Positions 34,444 to 47,132 of a DNA stretch of 64,000 nt are shown one piece after another (position 1 is the first letter of the stretch; each line of letters begins with the position of its first letter). The stretch comes from Siphonodentalium dalli (lineage: Eukaryota; Mollusca; Scaphopoda; Gadilida; Siphonodentaliidae). A program made the position numbers and the translations under genes. The stretch spans positions 116,147,319 through 116,211,318 of the forward strand of contig CP136066.1 of assembly GCA_032622095.1 (NCBI GenBank). The letters run 5' to 3'. Under the pieces are notes generated by a model that ran no database searches, was not told where the DNA came from, and saw only the letters and a program-made list of their open reading frames with translations.

Positions 34444-36992
34444 AGCTCAACTTTACTTTGTAAAGTTTGAGCTATTGCCATGGCTTTGTCGTCCGTGTGT
34501 ACGTGTGTGCGTGTGTACGTAAGGCGTCAACAATGCAGTCTACAGGTCGTACCTTTGGTCGGATCATTATGAAATTTGTCATAGCTGTTGACATCAACAT
34601 TTAGACCAGAATGATTAATTTTGGGGTCATTCGGTAAAAAAACATGGCCGCCAGTGGCCATCTTGCATTTCAAAATTCAATCCATTAGCACGGGCTACAG
34701 GGCGTACTGTTTGTCTGATCGTCATGAAATTTGTCATGGATGTTAATATTGACATGTAGATGGGAACGAGTAATTTTGGGGTCATTCGGCCCAAAAACAT
34801 GGCCGCCAGCAGCCATCTTGGATTTTACTCTTTGTATGACTAAATTCTTTAGCACGGGCTACAGGTCGTACTTTTAGTCTTATCATCATAAAATTTGTCA
34901 AGAATGTTAATAATGACATGTAGATGGGAACGAGTCATTTTGGGGTCATTCGGCCAAAAAACATGGCCGCCAGCAGGCATCTTTGATTTCACTCTTTGTA
35001 TGACTAAATCCTTTAGCACGGGCTACATGTCGTACCTTTAGTCCGATCATCATATAATTTGTCATGGCTGTTGAAATTGGAATGTAGATGGGAACGAGTC
35101 ATTTTGGGGTCATTCGACAAAAAACATGGCCGCCAGCGGCCATCTTGGATTTCAAAATTCAATCCATTAGCACGGGCCACAGGTCGTACTGTTCGTCTGA
35201 TCATCATGAAATTTGTCATGTATGTTAATATTGACATGTAGATGGGAACGAGTAATTTTGGGTCATTCGGCCAAAAAACATGGCAGCCAGCAGCCTTCTT
35301 GGATTTTACTCTTTGTATGACTAAATTCTTTAGCACGGGCTACAGGTCGTACCTTTAGTCTGATCATCATCAAATTTGTCATGGATGTTAATATTGACAT
35401 GTAGATGGGAACGAGTAATTTTGGGGTCATTCGGCCAAAAAACATGGCCGCCAGCAGCCATCTTGGATTTTACTCTTTGTATGACTAAATCCTTTAGCAC
35501 GGGCTACAGGTCATACTTTTAGTCTGATCATCATAAAATTTGTCAAGAATGTTAATAATGACATGTAGATGGGAACGAGTCATTTTGGGGTCAATCGGCC
35601 AAAAAACATGGCCGCCAGCAGCCATCTTGGATTTTACTCTTTGTATGACTAAATCCTTTAGCACGGGCTACAGGCCGTACCTTTAGTCTGATCATCATAA
35701 AATTTGTCATGGCTGTTGAAATTGGAATGTAGATGGGAACGAGTAATTTTGGGGTCATTCGGCCAATAAACATGGCCGCCAGTGGCCATCTTGGATTTCA
35801 AAATTTAATCCATTAGCACGGGCCACAGGTCGTACTGTTCGTCTGATCATCATAAAATTTGTCATGGATGTTAACAATGACATGTAGATGGGAACGAGTA
35901 ATTTTGGGGTCATTCGGCCAAAAAACATGGTCGCCAGCAGCCATCTTGGATTTTACTCTTTGTATGACTAAATCCTTTAGCACGGGCTACAGGTTGTACC
36001 TTTAGTCTGATCATCATAAAATTTGTCGTGAATGTTAATAATGATATGTAGATGGGAACGAGTCATTTTGGGGTCATTCGGCAGAAAAACATGGCCGCCA
36101 GCAGCCATCTTTGATTTTACTCTTTGTATGACTAAATCCTTTAGCACGGGCTACAGGTCGTACCTTTAGTCTGATCATCATAAAATTTGTCATGGCTGTT
36201 GAAATTGGAATGTAAATGGGAACGAGTAATTTTGGGGTCATTCGGCAGAAAAACATGGCCGCCAGCAGCCATCTTTGATTTTACTCTTTGTATGACTAAA
36301 TCCTTTAGCACGGGCTACAGGTCGTACATTTAGTCTGATCATCATAAAATTTGTGTCATGGCTGTTGAAATTGGAATGTAAATGGGAACGAGTCATTTTG
36401 GGGTCATTCGGACAAAAAACATGGCCGCCAGTGGCCATCTTGGATTTCAAAATTTAATCCATTAGCATGGGCCACAGGTCATACTGTTCGTCTGATCATC
36501 ATGAAATTTGTCATGGTTGTTAATATTGGATTTTACTCTTTGTATGACTAAATTCTTTAGCATGGGCTACAGGTCGTACCTTTAGTCTGATCGTCATAAA
36601 ATTTGTCATAGATGTTAATAATGACATGTAGATGGGAACGAGTCATTTTGGTGTCATTCGGCCAAAAAACATGGCCGCCAGCAGCCATCTTGGATTTTAC
36701 TCTTTGTATGACTAAATCCTTTAGCATAGGCTACAGGTCGTACCTTTAGTCTGATCGTCATAAAATTTGTCATGGATGTTAACGATGACATGTAGATGGG
36801 ATACAATCATCTTGGGGTCATTCGGCCGAAAACATGGCCGCCAGCAGCCATCTTGGATTTTACTTTTCTCTTCATGTCTATAAACTAGTATTAGACATTC
36901 AACTTTCCACATTCCTAATCGCTCCATTGACTGTAATACATTAAATTATTCCCTTTCCAAGTTGAGCTACAGTGTCATTGACACTTTCATTT
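34444..36992 (+). mobile_element. Complete family A element, subfamily 1 (intron 4)
   Basis: Head after ATTGATTTTT, GTACGTGTGTGCGTGTGTAC, about 14 monomers of about 164 bp, the subfamily 1 pre-tail, and a tail with GTTGAGCT and AGTGTCATTGACACT, ending TTTCATT. It sits in the same orientation as the gene, between exons 4 and 5. One monomer is shortened around 36525, where the text jumps from GTTAATATTG to GATTTTACTC. Confidence 0.77.
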
Positions 36993-37324
36993 AGTATTTT
37001 CTTATATAATGCGATAAACAAGTGGGACCTTTTTTTATTACTATTTATCAGGAAATCTCAGATAAAGAGTTTTCTTGCTTACTACGCTGTGTAACATGTC
37101 ACAAATTGATTGTACCTGTATGTATTGTACCTTTAATTCAAAATAAAATCAACATTAATTGATAGAAGCATTTCAGGACAGGGGTCTTCGATTCATATTT
37201 ATTTTAATTTTATTGCATTCTTGATTTTTTAACGATATGTTTACCTTCAATACTTTTATTTATTAATTAACCCTTTCTCTATTAAATACTCATTGATGGG
37301 TAGTTATCCCTTAGTTATCCCTTA

Positions 37325-37972
37325 GGTAGCAGTACACGATTTCACGGGTTGTAGGGGGTCTGAAAAATAGAAATATAAGTATCTGGGGGGCATAACAGCC
37401 AGTGTAGCCTGTGTTAACTGTGTCATTACTGGTTTGAAGGTTTATTTATTTTACAAAACTGGGAAAGTTCTCAAAAAAGTGAAAAATTTGGATACGCAAC
37501 AGGGTTTTCGTATTCAGTGAAGGCCAACTCTGTGTTATTGATTACAGGAAAATAGCCCGATTTCTCTCCCCTGAATTCTGTCATCTGGGCTCGCAAGACT
37601 TTTTTTTCAAATTGATACGATAACTTTTTTTCTATTTCAAATATTTCTCCGCTCTAGCATAGCTCTATCAGGTGGAAGAATCTTATTTACTGACATTCGC
37701 TCTATCATGGTCTGTTTTTGGGTTGAAAATGGCCAATTTGAGTAAAAAAATGGGTAAAATTGAGCGGTTCGTGTGTGCTAACCAAGGGGCATAACTCAAT
37801 GACAAACTGTACGAAGAACCAAAAGTACATTTATATGATTACACCTAAAATTTCTGTCGAAATTAAAACATGCTCGATGGAATATATGCCAACGATAATG
37901 GCTTAGCATTGATTTGAAGTACAGTACCCCCTCCCAGGTTGGCAAAATTGCTGGAAATCGTGTATTGCTACC
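37325..37972 (-). mobile_element. 648-bp inverted-repeat element, copy 2
   Basis: The termini GGTAGCAGTACACGATTTC and GAAATCGTGTATTGCTACC are flanked by TTA on both sides (37322-37324 and 37973-37975). Length and content match copy 1 (18946-19593) in the opposite orientation. The TTA duplication suggests a Harbinger-type mobiliser. Both copies contain short conserved stretches but no open frame. Confidence 0.78.
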
Positions 37973-38460
37973 TTAGGAAATGTTCAGATAATAAGATCAA
38001 CAAATGACCATAGGGCGTTTGTTGAACTTATTATCTGAACATTTCCCACCAATGAAGAGGACTCTTTCGGCACTTTCTATAGCTATTGTCTGCCATCTGA
38101 TCAAATTTCCTGAACATCACTCCAGATGAATAAATGTCCCTTCCAATGTACAATGTATACTTTTATGACTAAGTGGAAAATCCATTTAGTAAAGAAAGGG
38201 TCAACTTCTTATTAGCATGAAATTTCTTATTTTGATAGCTTGAATGATTGAAGACAAAAAACTTATGAATGAGTACATCTATTTAAAATTTGCATCTCAT
38301 ACACATTCGCATGTCATAACTATGTTTATAAATGGGAATCCGAGAGAGGAGGTCTCGAGATTATCAACTTTTAATCAATTACATGTACTACTGTGTCATC
38401 TAGTTGAGTTCTGAAAATCACTAATCCTTTCAACACTATGATATAATGGTTTATCTACAG

Positions 38461-38580
38461 ATTGCTGTTGCCATCTTTGACATGATAGAATACTATGACT
38501 CGGCATGTAAACTGAACATTGCCTTCAACAAGAACATAGGTATACGAGGATGGCAAGCATGTGCAAAACTCATACGAAAG
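38461..38580 (+). CDS. PPP1R37: PPP1R37-like protein, coding exon 5 (last exon in window)
   Basis: Acceptor TTTATCTACAG, donor CGAAAG|GTGAGA; exactly 40 codons, phase 0 at both ends. It reads IAVAIFDMIEYYDSACKLNI and continues AFNKNIGIRGWQACAKLIRK. This is the best conserved part of the five exons: vertebrate PPP1R37 has ALFDMIEYYESATHLNISFN and GTRGWQAAAHMMRK here (recalled). The next family exon (LQYLDARNTPLLDHSA type) is not found anywhere downstream, so the intron probably exceeds 25 kb and contains the large inverted pair at 38904-61878. Confidence 0.9.
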
Positions 38581-38819
38581 GTGAGACTACTATGTTGGCT
38601 TGGTCTTCACCCGTTCTGCCTGAAATAGACAATCAAGTCTCACCTTTATATATTAACCTGAGTGTTCATAAGGATATTAACATGGACAATAGTAGACATT
38701 ATTTGGATAAAAAACATTGTTGCTTACTTGAGGCAGCACATAATTATGTCATTCGAATGTATTCACTGTATGATAGATGTCAGTATAGATATTTGGGGAA
38801 TTAAGATATGGAATCAACA

Positions 38820-38903
38820 TACTCTCTGTGTACTTTGGAATTGAAATCTTTTTGGAGATATAATACATGGAATCTCCATGCTATACATTGAATCTCCATG
38901 CTA
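38820..38903 (+). repeat. Linker repeat (53-bp type), left flank of unit 1
   Basis: TGTGTACTTTGGAATTGAAA, TCTTTTTGGAGATATAATAC and GGAATCTCCATGC match the 53-bp repeat between the two large units, in the same orientation. There is about one and a half copies. Confidence 0.7.
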
Positions 38904-38940
38904 CAGCTATGCTCTAATTAATCGACCCCTTTAACGAGGT

Positions 38941-39150
38941 CATACCGCAACTACACCGCGGTCATGCGGTAGTACACCGCGGCCATGCGGTAATACACCG
39001 CGGTCGTGCGGTAGTACACCGCGGCCATGCGGTAGTACACCGCGGTCATACGGTAGTACACCGCGGTAATCTAGTCCGTTACCGGCGTGCACCGCGGTAG
39101 TATTTTCCGTGACGGCCTTACACCGCGGTCATTCCTCGTGTCAACCGCGA
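38941..39150. repeat. 21-bp ACCGCGGT minisatellite, left end of unit 1
   Basis: About eight to ten copies of TACACCGCGGTCATGCGGTAG. ACCGCGGT is itself a palindrome. Very CpG-rich compared with its surroundings. Confidence 0.88.
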
Positions 39151-40826
39151 TCGAATAATCTGCCGATAAGAATAATTTTCGCTGTTTTTTTGAAGACTCA
39201 AGGCTGTGTGACATTTTCGATCTGTTTTGTTCAAGTTGGTCTATAATATGCGTTAATATATTAAGAAACTGACCTTACATTCATTCATCGCGTGAAACTA
39301 AATATATTTTAGAGTACCGGTACTGACGTCTTCAATGGTTGACGTCCCCATGCACGTAATTCCTTGAGGTCGCCACTTTCGGCGGGCGCGGGCAATTGGG
39401 TGATAATATGCTCGGATCTATATTCAGACATACTTCCAAGTCTTTTCGTACGTAAATCAGTTAGAACATTTGGATAGCGATTTTTTCCGCGGAATTATAC
39501 CGAAAAAAACACGACCACATGTAAGCCAAGGAGACAGAGAATTTTCAAATTCAATTCCAAATATGCCGACACAACTCCATTCAACTCCAACGCGATAACA
39601 AAATCCGGAATAAAGAACTAAACATACCACCACACAGTGTCTTTATTTATTCTCTGTTCAAGATGCTTTAAAAAATATTTATAAGAATTATCAGATTATC
39701 AGATTTTTGTGTCGGTGAAATTTGGCGATCGCATAATTATCTTGCGCGAACCAACTTGAAACAGACTTATATAGAGGGATATTTTCCCCATTCCAATTGC
39801 ATACATGTGTTTCATCCGAATCGTGATTAGATAAGAATATGTAAAAAATATGTTGTACTGTGAACTGCCCACTACAGCAAATGCATGCGATTACCAAACG
39901 TTGCAGGAAAAGATCAAACAATGCCGCCCGACAATAATCACGAACGCGCACGTGGCCAGTGACGTAGCAACATCAAGGACAGAGTTTACAACATTGTCTA
40001 TCTCACTGACTGGTGTTTTGAATGTTTCTTTTCTCATGCATGCCGCCTGATAATTAACCAAACACTGCTGCATTGCATTTCGCTGCATTTGTCCCTGCAT
40101 ATCGGTGGATGTATATATACTCTGTGTATATATACCAGAAGATTACATTACGAACTTATTGAATTATGCTTTGTATAGAGCAGTTATGTCACTTATTTAA
40201 GTTTATATGCAATTGATCAACGGAAATAATTTTTATCAATCCATCTATCGCCGTACTATGAATTAAGAGCTCTATAGTCAACCCGACGTGTTGGCAAAAG
40301 AACGATCTAGAAGAAAATTATAAAATCAGTTGATACGTTCACCAACACGGCAACACCTCGCAGCTGTTGACTCAAATGCGATGAGGCCGTTCTTCAACTT
40401 GCCAATGTTTAAAAATGTTTTCGTGTTTAACCAATTTTCATCGGATTTTAAAGATACAGGCGCCTTGGATGTGGGTATGCTGTTAGTCCATATTGAACAT
40501 ATCGAAATATACAATGAATAACTGCGCTTCTACGAAATAGAAAACATGCATATATTGAAACTAATAATGCATATACATGTATTATGTAAACATTATCAGG
40601 AACGGATCTGGAGGGGAAATTGACCACATGGAATAGTTAACGTTGCCATGGATTAAACCTCAAAATGGGACAATGATGCAACCAACTTGAACTGGTCTTT
40701 ATATATGGCTAATGTAAATTATTGAAATGTGTAACCACACGCGAACGTAATGCCATTCAAAAATTCAGAAATTTCCTCAGCATAAAATTCATAAACAGAG
40801 TATGATCTTGGCAACTAATTTTGTTT

Positions 40827-43800
40827 TGTTTTATGACAATTTACTCAAATGTTCACTTGGTGGAACTTAATGGCTATCATATATGCATGGCTATTACATG
40901 TAATCTATCGTAACTACATGTGATTTTACTTAATTAACATGCAATATAGTCAGGCCACCAGATACAGTAGTTGATACAAGTGTGGTTCACACCAATCATA
41001 TACATCACAATCACGTGCTTCAGTGATAATGTCCACTATTATACACATGCAATGTTTATCAAGACTAAAGTTTCAGGATGTCGTTGTAAAATTGATTGAT
41101 TGTGTTTTTTCATCAATTGACAAAATTAATGTTTATTGCCAGGACGAAGTACCGCATAATACGGAGATGTGTGCTAACAAATCTGGGAGTCATATTTATG
41201 TAAGTGTCAGTCAAAACATTTAGGACATGGGAATATTTTTTTTATTTCGTGGTCACGAAATAACTTTTATTCGTGGCCACGAAATAACAAATTCGTGGCC
41301 ATGAAATAAATAATTCGTCGTCACGAAATAAATAATTCGTGGCCACGAAACAACTAATTGTGATGTACGATTGTCAGTCCCATTGTTGTAATGGAAGCGA
41401 ATAGAGATGATCTGGTTGTAATTGTCCACCATCTTGGCATGAGCCACGGCGATTTGAGATAAAGAGTGTTTTAGGGTGGCCCGTAAAACAAATTCAGTAA
41501 TAACCCCTTTCACCAACCCGATCCAAAGTTGCCGCCGTCCTGGGTGGGTTACATAGGCACCCACGACATTCAGTATAGCTTGTGGCCACGCTACAGCACC
41601 AATTATACCACATCAAATAAGGGGTCGGGATATTGTATAGGTGTCAGATTTGAACCCATCTGGGGTGGCCATTTAGGATCGGGGATGATAAAAGCGGGGT
41701 GAACATTTAGTTTGTCTCAGGGGTCACCCTACAACACACTGTATTCGACCTAAAATGGGGGGGGGGGGGGTGTGCATGGTACCATGTATGGTCCCCTTTG
41801 ATCAGTTATCATTTTCGCTCGAGTGGGCTGAAGGTGTGAAAATTTAGCTTGCTTTGTGAGCCACGGCACCCTTTATTTGATCTATATATCGGTCAAGTGA
41901 CCGAGAAATAATGTGTACCCCATTTGACCCCTTCTGAGTGGCGACCTTTTTGGATCGGGGATGGTTGAAAGGGGTGAATATTTATAAGCTTGTATTGGGC
42001 ACACCCTACAAAACCCCTTATTCGACTTAAATCGGCCAATATGCCGAGAGAAATGGCATTCCCATTCGATCCCTTGGCCTTGTGGTAAAAACTAATGAAT
42101 ATTCAGTTTGTCTTGGAGCCACCTGACCCGTATTTCCCCGTTCTTTCTGGACTAGTTTATATAGGACGCCCAAATACCCATAGAGCCCGGGTCCCACACC
42201 ATAAGGGGTTTATAGTAGCTTCTCTGCGATCGTACACATTGTTTCTAAAACAGCATCAAGTTAGTGTAACCATACCGTAAAGGTATCTGGATATATGCAA
42301 AGGTCAATCAGTTATTTCGTAAAAATGTGAAAGAATGTTATCATGTCCATGTGCATTGCTAAATATTGCTGGGCTTATATAGATGGTTGTTCTATAATTC
42401 CTGGTCGGGTTTATTTAAATTGGGAGTTTAAATTATGTTTATCTGATGATAAAGAAAACACTTTCTCCGTCCACTCGATACCTCCCGCGGGATACATGTT
42501 TCACATACTAAAATAATATCTTAGTCAACACAACAAATCTCTCCCTCAAATACTTTGCCACAAGAATAACAATAATTTGTCAGCATAAATAGGCAAAATT
42601 AGATAGTGTCTATAGTCAGATGCATGGTATTGGAAACTGTACATATTTGTGCCCCATGGGCCATTGATCGAGAAACTTAGTCTAGGAAATTACCAGGAAT
42701 TCACTTGAAATAGCAATTATAGCTTATAGGGTCGTAATTCGACGTTTGCGTTTCCGATACAGTTAATACCCAAATGTGAAATTTGAGATGTATACCTGGT
42801 CGTCGAAGTGAACGGTTGTTAATCAAATACCACAATTGTGTACTAATCATTCATTGGTATTGCCTTAATTTAGTCAGTGTCTAATCACATGGTGCTGGTT
42901 TTGTTCAAAGTTGGGCACATGCATGTCTAAAACTATATATGCAGCCATGTTCTGCATATAGGCCACTGATCATTATAAGATCGGGAGACTTTGCTACCGG
43001 TCCCGATAGTAACGATTACTAAGCACCTACTCGGAATGCAGGAAAATGCAACTATGGACGATAACTATTTTACTCATTAAGCTCTACTTTAGTGGAAATT
43101 CGAATTTACTTGATTTTCACAGCTATGCACGAATCGTGGAGATTAGTTGTGGTCAGAATATTGATGGTGAATGTTGGGTTTCAGTCGCTGCACTGAACGT
43201 AACTGGCGTGGGAAGCGTTGATTTCTTGTTAACATCCGGAATTCTACTCTAGAGGTGTCCAGGTATACATAACAAAAATCGGTCCGGAGGAATCCTGCAT
43301 GGTGGTCCATATGGGTGTACCTAGCTGCCCGACTGCAAAGCCTATACCGCTATATATATAGTAAAGATCTCAGCTGCACCGAAATGTCCGTTTTTCAGTA
43401 GCACAAATCCTGCACAAACACATATTCTCTCAGTGCATGTGAGTTAATGACAACGAACAACTACCATCTATACCTGTGTATTTGCGACACTACATCCCGT
43501 TATGATCAACGATGTGGTTTTTAAAACTGTCTAGTCAGTAGACAACAAGACAGACAAGACAGTATCAAATAAAACAATGAAATAATATGTAATCACATCG
43601 TGAACAGTCTTGTTGTGAATATTTTCATTTGATTCAACAGGCTGCAAATTATCGAAACTACGAAACCATTCGACACTTACTTTTGCCAATTACTGTATCT
43701 TGAGGCATAACTATGTCATATATTGCAACTAATCAAATCACGGATAGTTTCAGTGTGTCAAACACGAATGTTAAACTTCATATATAGTTGCGCACGATTG

Positions 43801-44570
43801 CCAATAAGTGTTTATTACAATCAACGTTTGAGCATAACACGAAATTCTCCATTGGGTTAAGTGTTAAATTTTTATCGCAACTGTAGCCAGCAAAAATCAT
43901 CTGATCACATCCATTCTTTTTTAAACTACGTCTGTGTTTCATACTTAGTGCTTTTTATGAATATCAGTACGCGTATAGCATCATACGCAAAATGGCGCCA
44001 TTTATCCAAAGTACTAGAATCTCCATAGGCCTCAGTGTTAAATTTTGATCACAACTGTAGCCAACAAGAATGAACCGATCATATCAAATTTTTCAAAAAT
44101 ACATGTAATTGTCATATCTAGTAGATTGGAGAAGTTTCTAATTGCACCGATCACCATATATAGACCAGATGGCACCATCTATCGTTTTCTGTAAATACGA
44201 AACGCTCTCTAAATGATGTTGACCCCGATTTAGGCCGACGCCGCCAAAATTCAAGAATGGAAACAAGTCAATCCTGAAAACACACCTACTAGGCATACAT
44301 AATCCGTTTTCAGATCGCTTTTAACAAACCAAAAATTCTAAATGACATAAGGAATCCGACTATCTCCTTGGTGCACTTTGCTTATACATATTGATAGTTT
44401 AAAAACTTTGATTTAAAAAAAATGAAAAAATAACCACCATTTTTGTTTAATTTGATATTTGAATGTTTTTGCTCAATTTAACAATAAAAATTTAAATTAA
44501 AAAATTCAGAAATTTCCTCAACATAAAATTCATAAACAGGAGTATGATCTTGGCAACTAATTTTGTTTTA
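40827..44570. repeat. Segment present in unit 1 but absent from unit 2
   Basis: Up to about 40826 unit 1 matches unit 2 (…CTTGGCAACTAATTTTGTTTT). It then diverges, and the same junction text reappears at about 44550-44572, so about 3.7 kb including a duplicated edge is extra in unit 1 (or deleted from unit 2). It contains degenerate repeats of about 150 bp with CACCCTACAACAC and GATCGGGGATG (about 41440-42120). The 68-codon frame at 43046-43252 has no known domain. Confidence 0.55.
41248..41360. repeat. Palindromic minisatellite TTCGTGGCCACGAAATAA
   Basis: Five copies of the 14-bp palindrome TTCGTGGCCACGAA (with GTGGTCAC, GTGGCCAT and GTCGTCAC variants), separated by AT-rich linkers at a spacing of about 22-25 bp. 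Confidence 0.88.
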
Positions 44571-46358
44571 ACGATATCTGACCAACAACACACAGCTTCA
44601 TCAAAAGAGAAATTATTACGTCACCAGTTGTCTATTTATATGAATCACGCGCGACTTACTTTGTGGGATTTGTGACCGCTGTTACTACACTAATATTCAT
44701 TGTGTTAATGATTACTTATTGTCACTTTCTCTGCAAGAGTTATTTCATTCTGAATCAAATGTCGTTTGTATACTTGGGTTCACAAAATTTATGTCGGCAA
44801 GAAATGTTAAAAGTTGAGCAGGCGGAATCGACCTGTGCCATAACCGCGTGTTATAATATACATATTTATTTCGGGTATATATGCCACTCTTTGAAACACA
44901 TGTAGGCGTCCATTTACCATATATGAAATAAATTTACCCTACAATTTATTCAACAGCATGGACCAATAAAGAGCGTTTAGTGTCCATATAATTATATAAG
45001 ATTGATATAAACTTTATACATTAAATATTTCGTGTAGGCCTATTTATTAATACTATACTATCATGAAAAGTTATCCCGACATTCATAATAATTCCTTTGA
45101 AACAATCACCAAAACTAACTTATTGTAGTGGATCCCACAACGTTAATTTAACTCCTGAATTAATTGAATACGCGTCCAAGACCATTCATTGCAGTTCGTT
45201 TTTTTTAACCATGCAATGTGATCGCGTTTAAACATGGGCATGTTACTTGTAGAATTTACTATCAACAATCCCAAACTATTCGCAACCGATGGTGCATGAT
45301 CATGTTTTATTGGCTTGAATGAATTCAGTTCTTTCTCATAAAAAGCCGCTTCGACAAATGAGGCCGAAAGTCATATAAATATTCGGTAACGTCTATAAGA
45401 TGCCGATCCAGAGAGCGGTTTGAGCAATTATTTTACTCACAAATATTCGATGCCGATGGTCACTCCAGAGTCAGATGTAGACTTTTTACGAATATTCACT
45501 AGTGGAATGAGCTTACGGTTGCTAGGAGGCAAGGAATCTGCAGAAATAGTTGAATTGATTTATCAGCGTTTGTGATGATGTCAGACGAAACACTCTCCTT
45601 GATGCGCTTTGCTTCTACATATTGATAGTTTAAACACTTTGATTTAAACAAAATGAAAAAATAACAACTATTTTTGTTTAATTTGAATTTTGAATGTTTT
45701 GCTCAATTTAACATCAAAATTTAAATTTTTTAAAAATACATATAATTGTTATATTTTTTTAGATTGCTCAATTTAACATTTGACCAAACATATATTCATG
45801 AAATATCCGGAAACTTCCCCTTTTAATATTAGTTATAGTGTTACAGTCTATATTGAACATATCGAAATATACAATTAATAACTGCGCTTCTACGAAAGAG
45901 AAAACATGAATATATTAAAACTAATAATGCATATACATGTATTATGTAAACATTATCAGGAACGGGTCTGTCGGGGAAACTGACTACATGGAAAATTTGA
46001 CATGGATTAAACCTCAAAATGGGATAATGATGCAACCAACTTGAACTGATCTTTATGGCTAATGTAAATTATTGAAATGTATGACCACACGGGAAAGTAA
46101 TGACATTATAAAAATAAGAAATTTCCCCAGCATAAAATTCACAAACAGGAATATGATCGTGGCAACTAATTTTGTTTTAACGATATCTGACCAACAACCC
46201 AGCTACATCAATAGAGAAATTATTACGTCACCAGTACTGTTGCAATCTATTTATATGAATCACGCGCGACAGACTTTGTGGGAATTTGTGACCGCTGTTA
46301 CTACACTGATATTCATTGCGTTAATAATTACTTATTGTCACTTTCTCTGCAAGAGTTA

Positions 46359-47132
46359 AGCTGCTTTCACATACATGCGTCTAACGCATGCGTTTTACGC
46401 ATGCGTTTTACGCATTCGTATGCGCATCGTTTCGATCTCCAATGTTATCGCTGGGGCTTTCACATACCATCCGCTAAACGCGCGTGCGTGCGCCCAAAAC
46501 TTTTCGCTCCCAGACCGAAAAGCTGTCCGTTTTACGCATAAGCGGACAGGGGTATTCGGTGCGATGTCGTTAATCATGGGATATACCGTAGATATTTTGT
46601 GGTGTTTACGAATGAGAATGGTATATATGTGGGGGCGTATGCCAGCTGCTGGCACCATGCTATCTAATCTTGGGTCAAATGCTAACCTCTGTTTTGGGCA
46701 CCGTGGCTCTCGGCTCTTTCGCATTTTCTGTATATCGTCGCCGATGAAATGCAATATTAACGAAAACTGTTCGCGAGACACCCTGAAATAACCAATGAAC
46801 TTGTCTTCACCCGAATTCCGAAATTCTTTCCGAATACAAATTTTTGACAATTAGATTAGCATATGCCCCTTGTTCTCTTCTTTTCTTAACTATTTCGTGC
46901 TCCCAAAAGCGTCTTGGTCTCTTCCGTCGTCTTTCGTTATATATACACAAAGCAATCATTAGAACGTCCTTGTCGTCGTCGGAATCCATGGCGAGAGGAC
47001 AATATGTAAACACAAATAATTATTCACGCATCCGTTAACGGACGCGTACGCGCAGAGGTAAAAGGAGGTATGTGAAAGCTCTAAACGGATCCGTAAAACA
47101 CATGCGTAAAACGCAAGTATGTGAAAGCAGCT
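46359..47132 (-). mobile_element. Harbinger-type element, 774 bp, internally deleted
   Basis: The termini AGCTGCTTTCACATACATGC and GTATGTGAAAGCAGCT are inverted repeats flanked by TTA on both sides (46356-46358 and 47133-47135), the PIF/Harbinger target. Excising the element and one TTA restores CAAGAGTTATTTCATTCTG, which is exactly the uninterrupted paralogous text at about 44735 in the same unit and (as complement) near 56500 in unit 2. Subterminal parts are rich in ACGCATGCGT. It carries the broken 5' part of a transposase gene on the minus strand. Confidence 0.9.
46680..46989 (-). pseudogene. Harbinger transposase fragment (HARBI1-like N-terminus), frameshifted
   Basis: The frame starts at 46989 (good context GCCATGG) with MDSDDDKDV and continues RRRKRPRRFWEHEIVKKRRE, QGAYANLIVKNLYSE. 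A frameshift follows at about 46820-46840, and the second frame continues with EDKFIGYFRVSREQFSLIL, HFIGDDIQ and PKQRLA. The order RRFW.HEI..KR.EQGAY.NL, then F...FR(M/V)S...F..IL, then P..RLA is the recalled N-terminal signature of Harbinger nucleases. The DDE catalytic domain is missing altogether; after PKQRLA the frame leaves the family. It cannot encode a working transposase. Confidence 0.8.

Noticed and set aside
14678-36927. Dozens of 60-107-codon frames with repeated peptides such as MSLLTSMTNFMMIR
   Set aside because: All are translations of the family A tandem core in various frames. Monomers carry frameshifts and stops and no protein family is recognised.
14430-36992. CRISPR-like regular repeats
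   Set aside because: The repeats are contiguous 164-bp monomers without unique spacers, in a eukaryotic intron.
39891-40100. 69-codon minus-strand frame (mirrored at 60726-60935, with a TATATATA stretch just upstream) as a conserved small gene
   Set aside because: The copies differ by four residues here and by four residues in the opposite-strand frame over the same bases. The differences are non-synonymous in both frames, so there is no sign of selection on a protein.
43046-43252. Possible secreted small protein in the unit-1-specific segment
   Set aside because: There is a hydrophobic start but no homologous frame in unit 2, no domain and no splice or promoter support.
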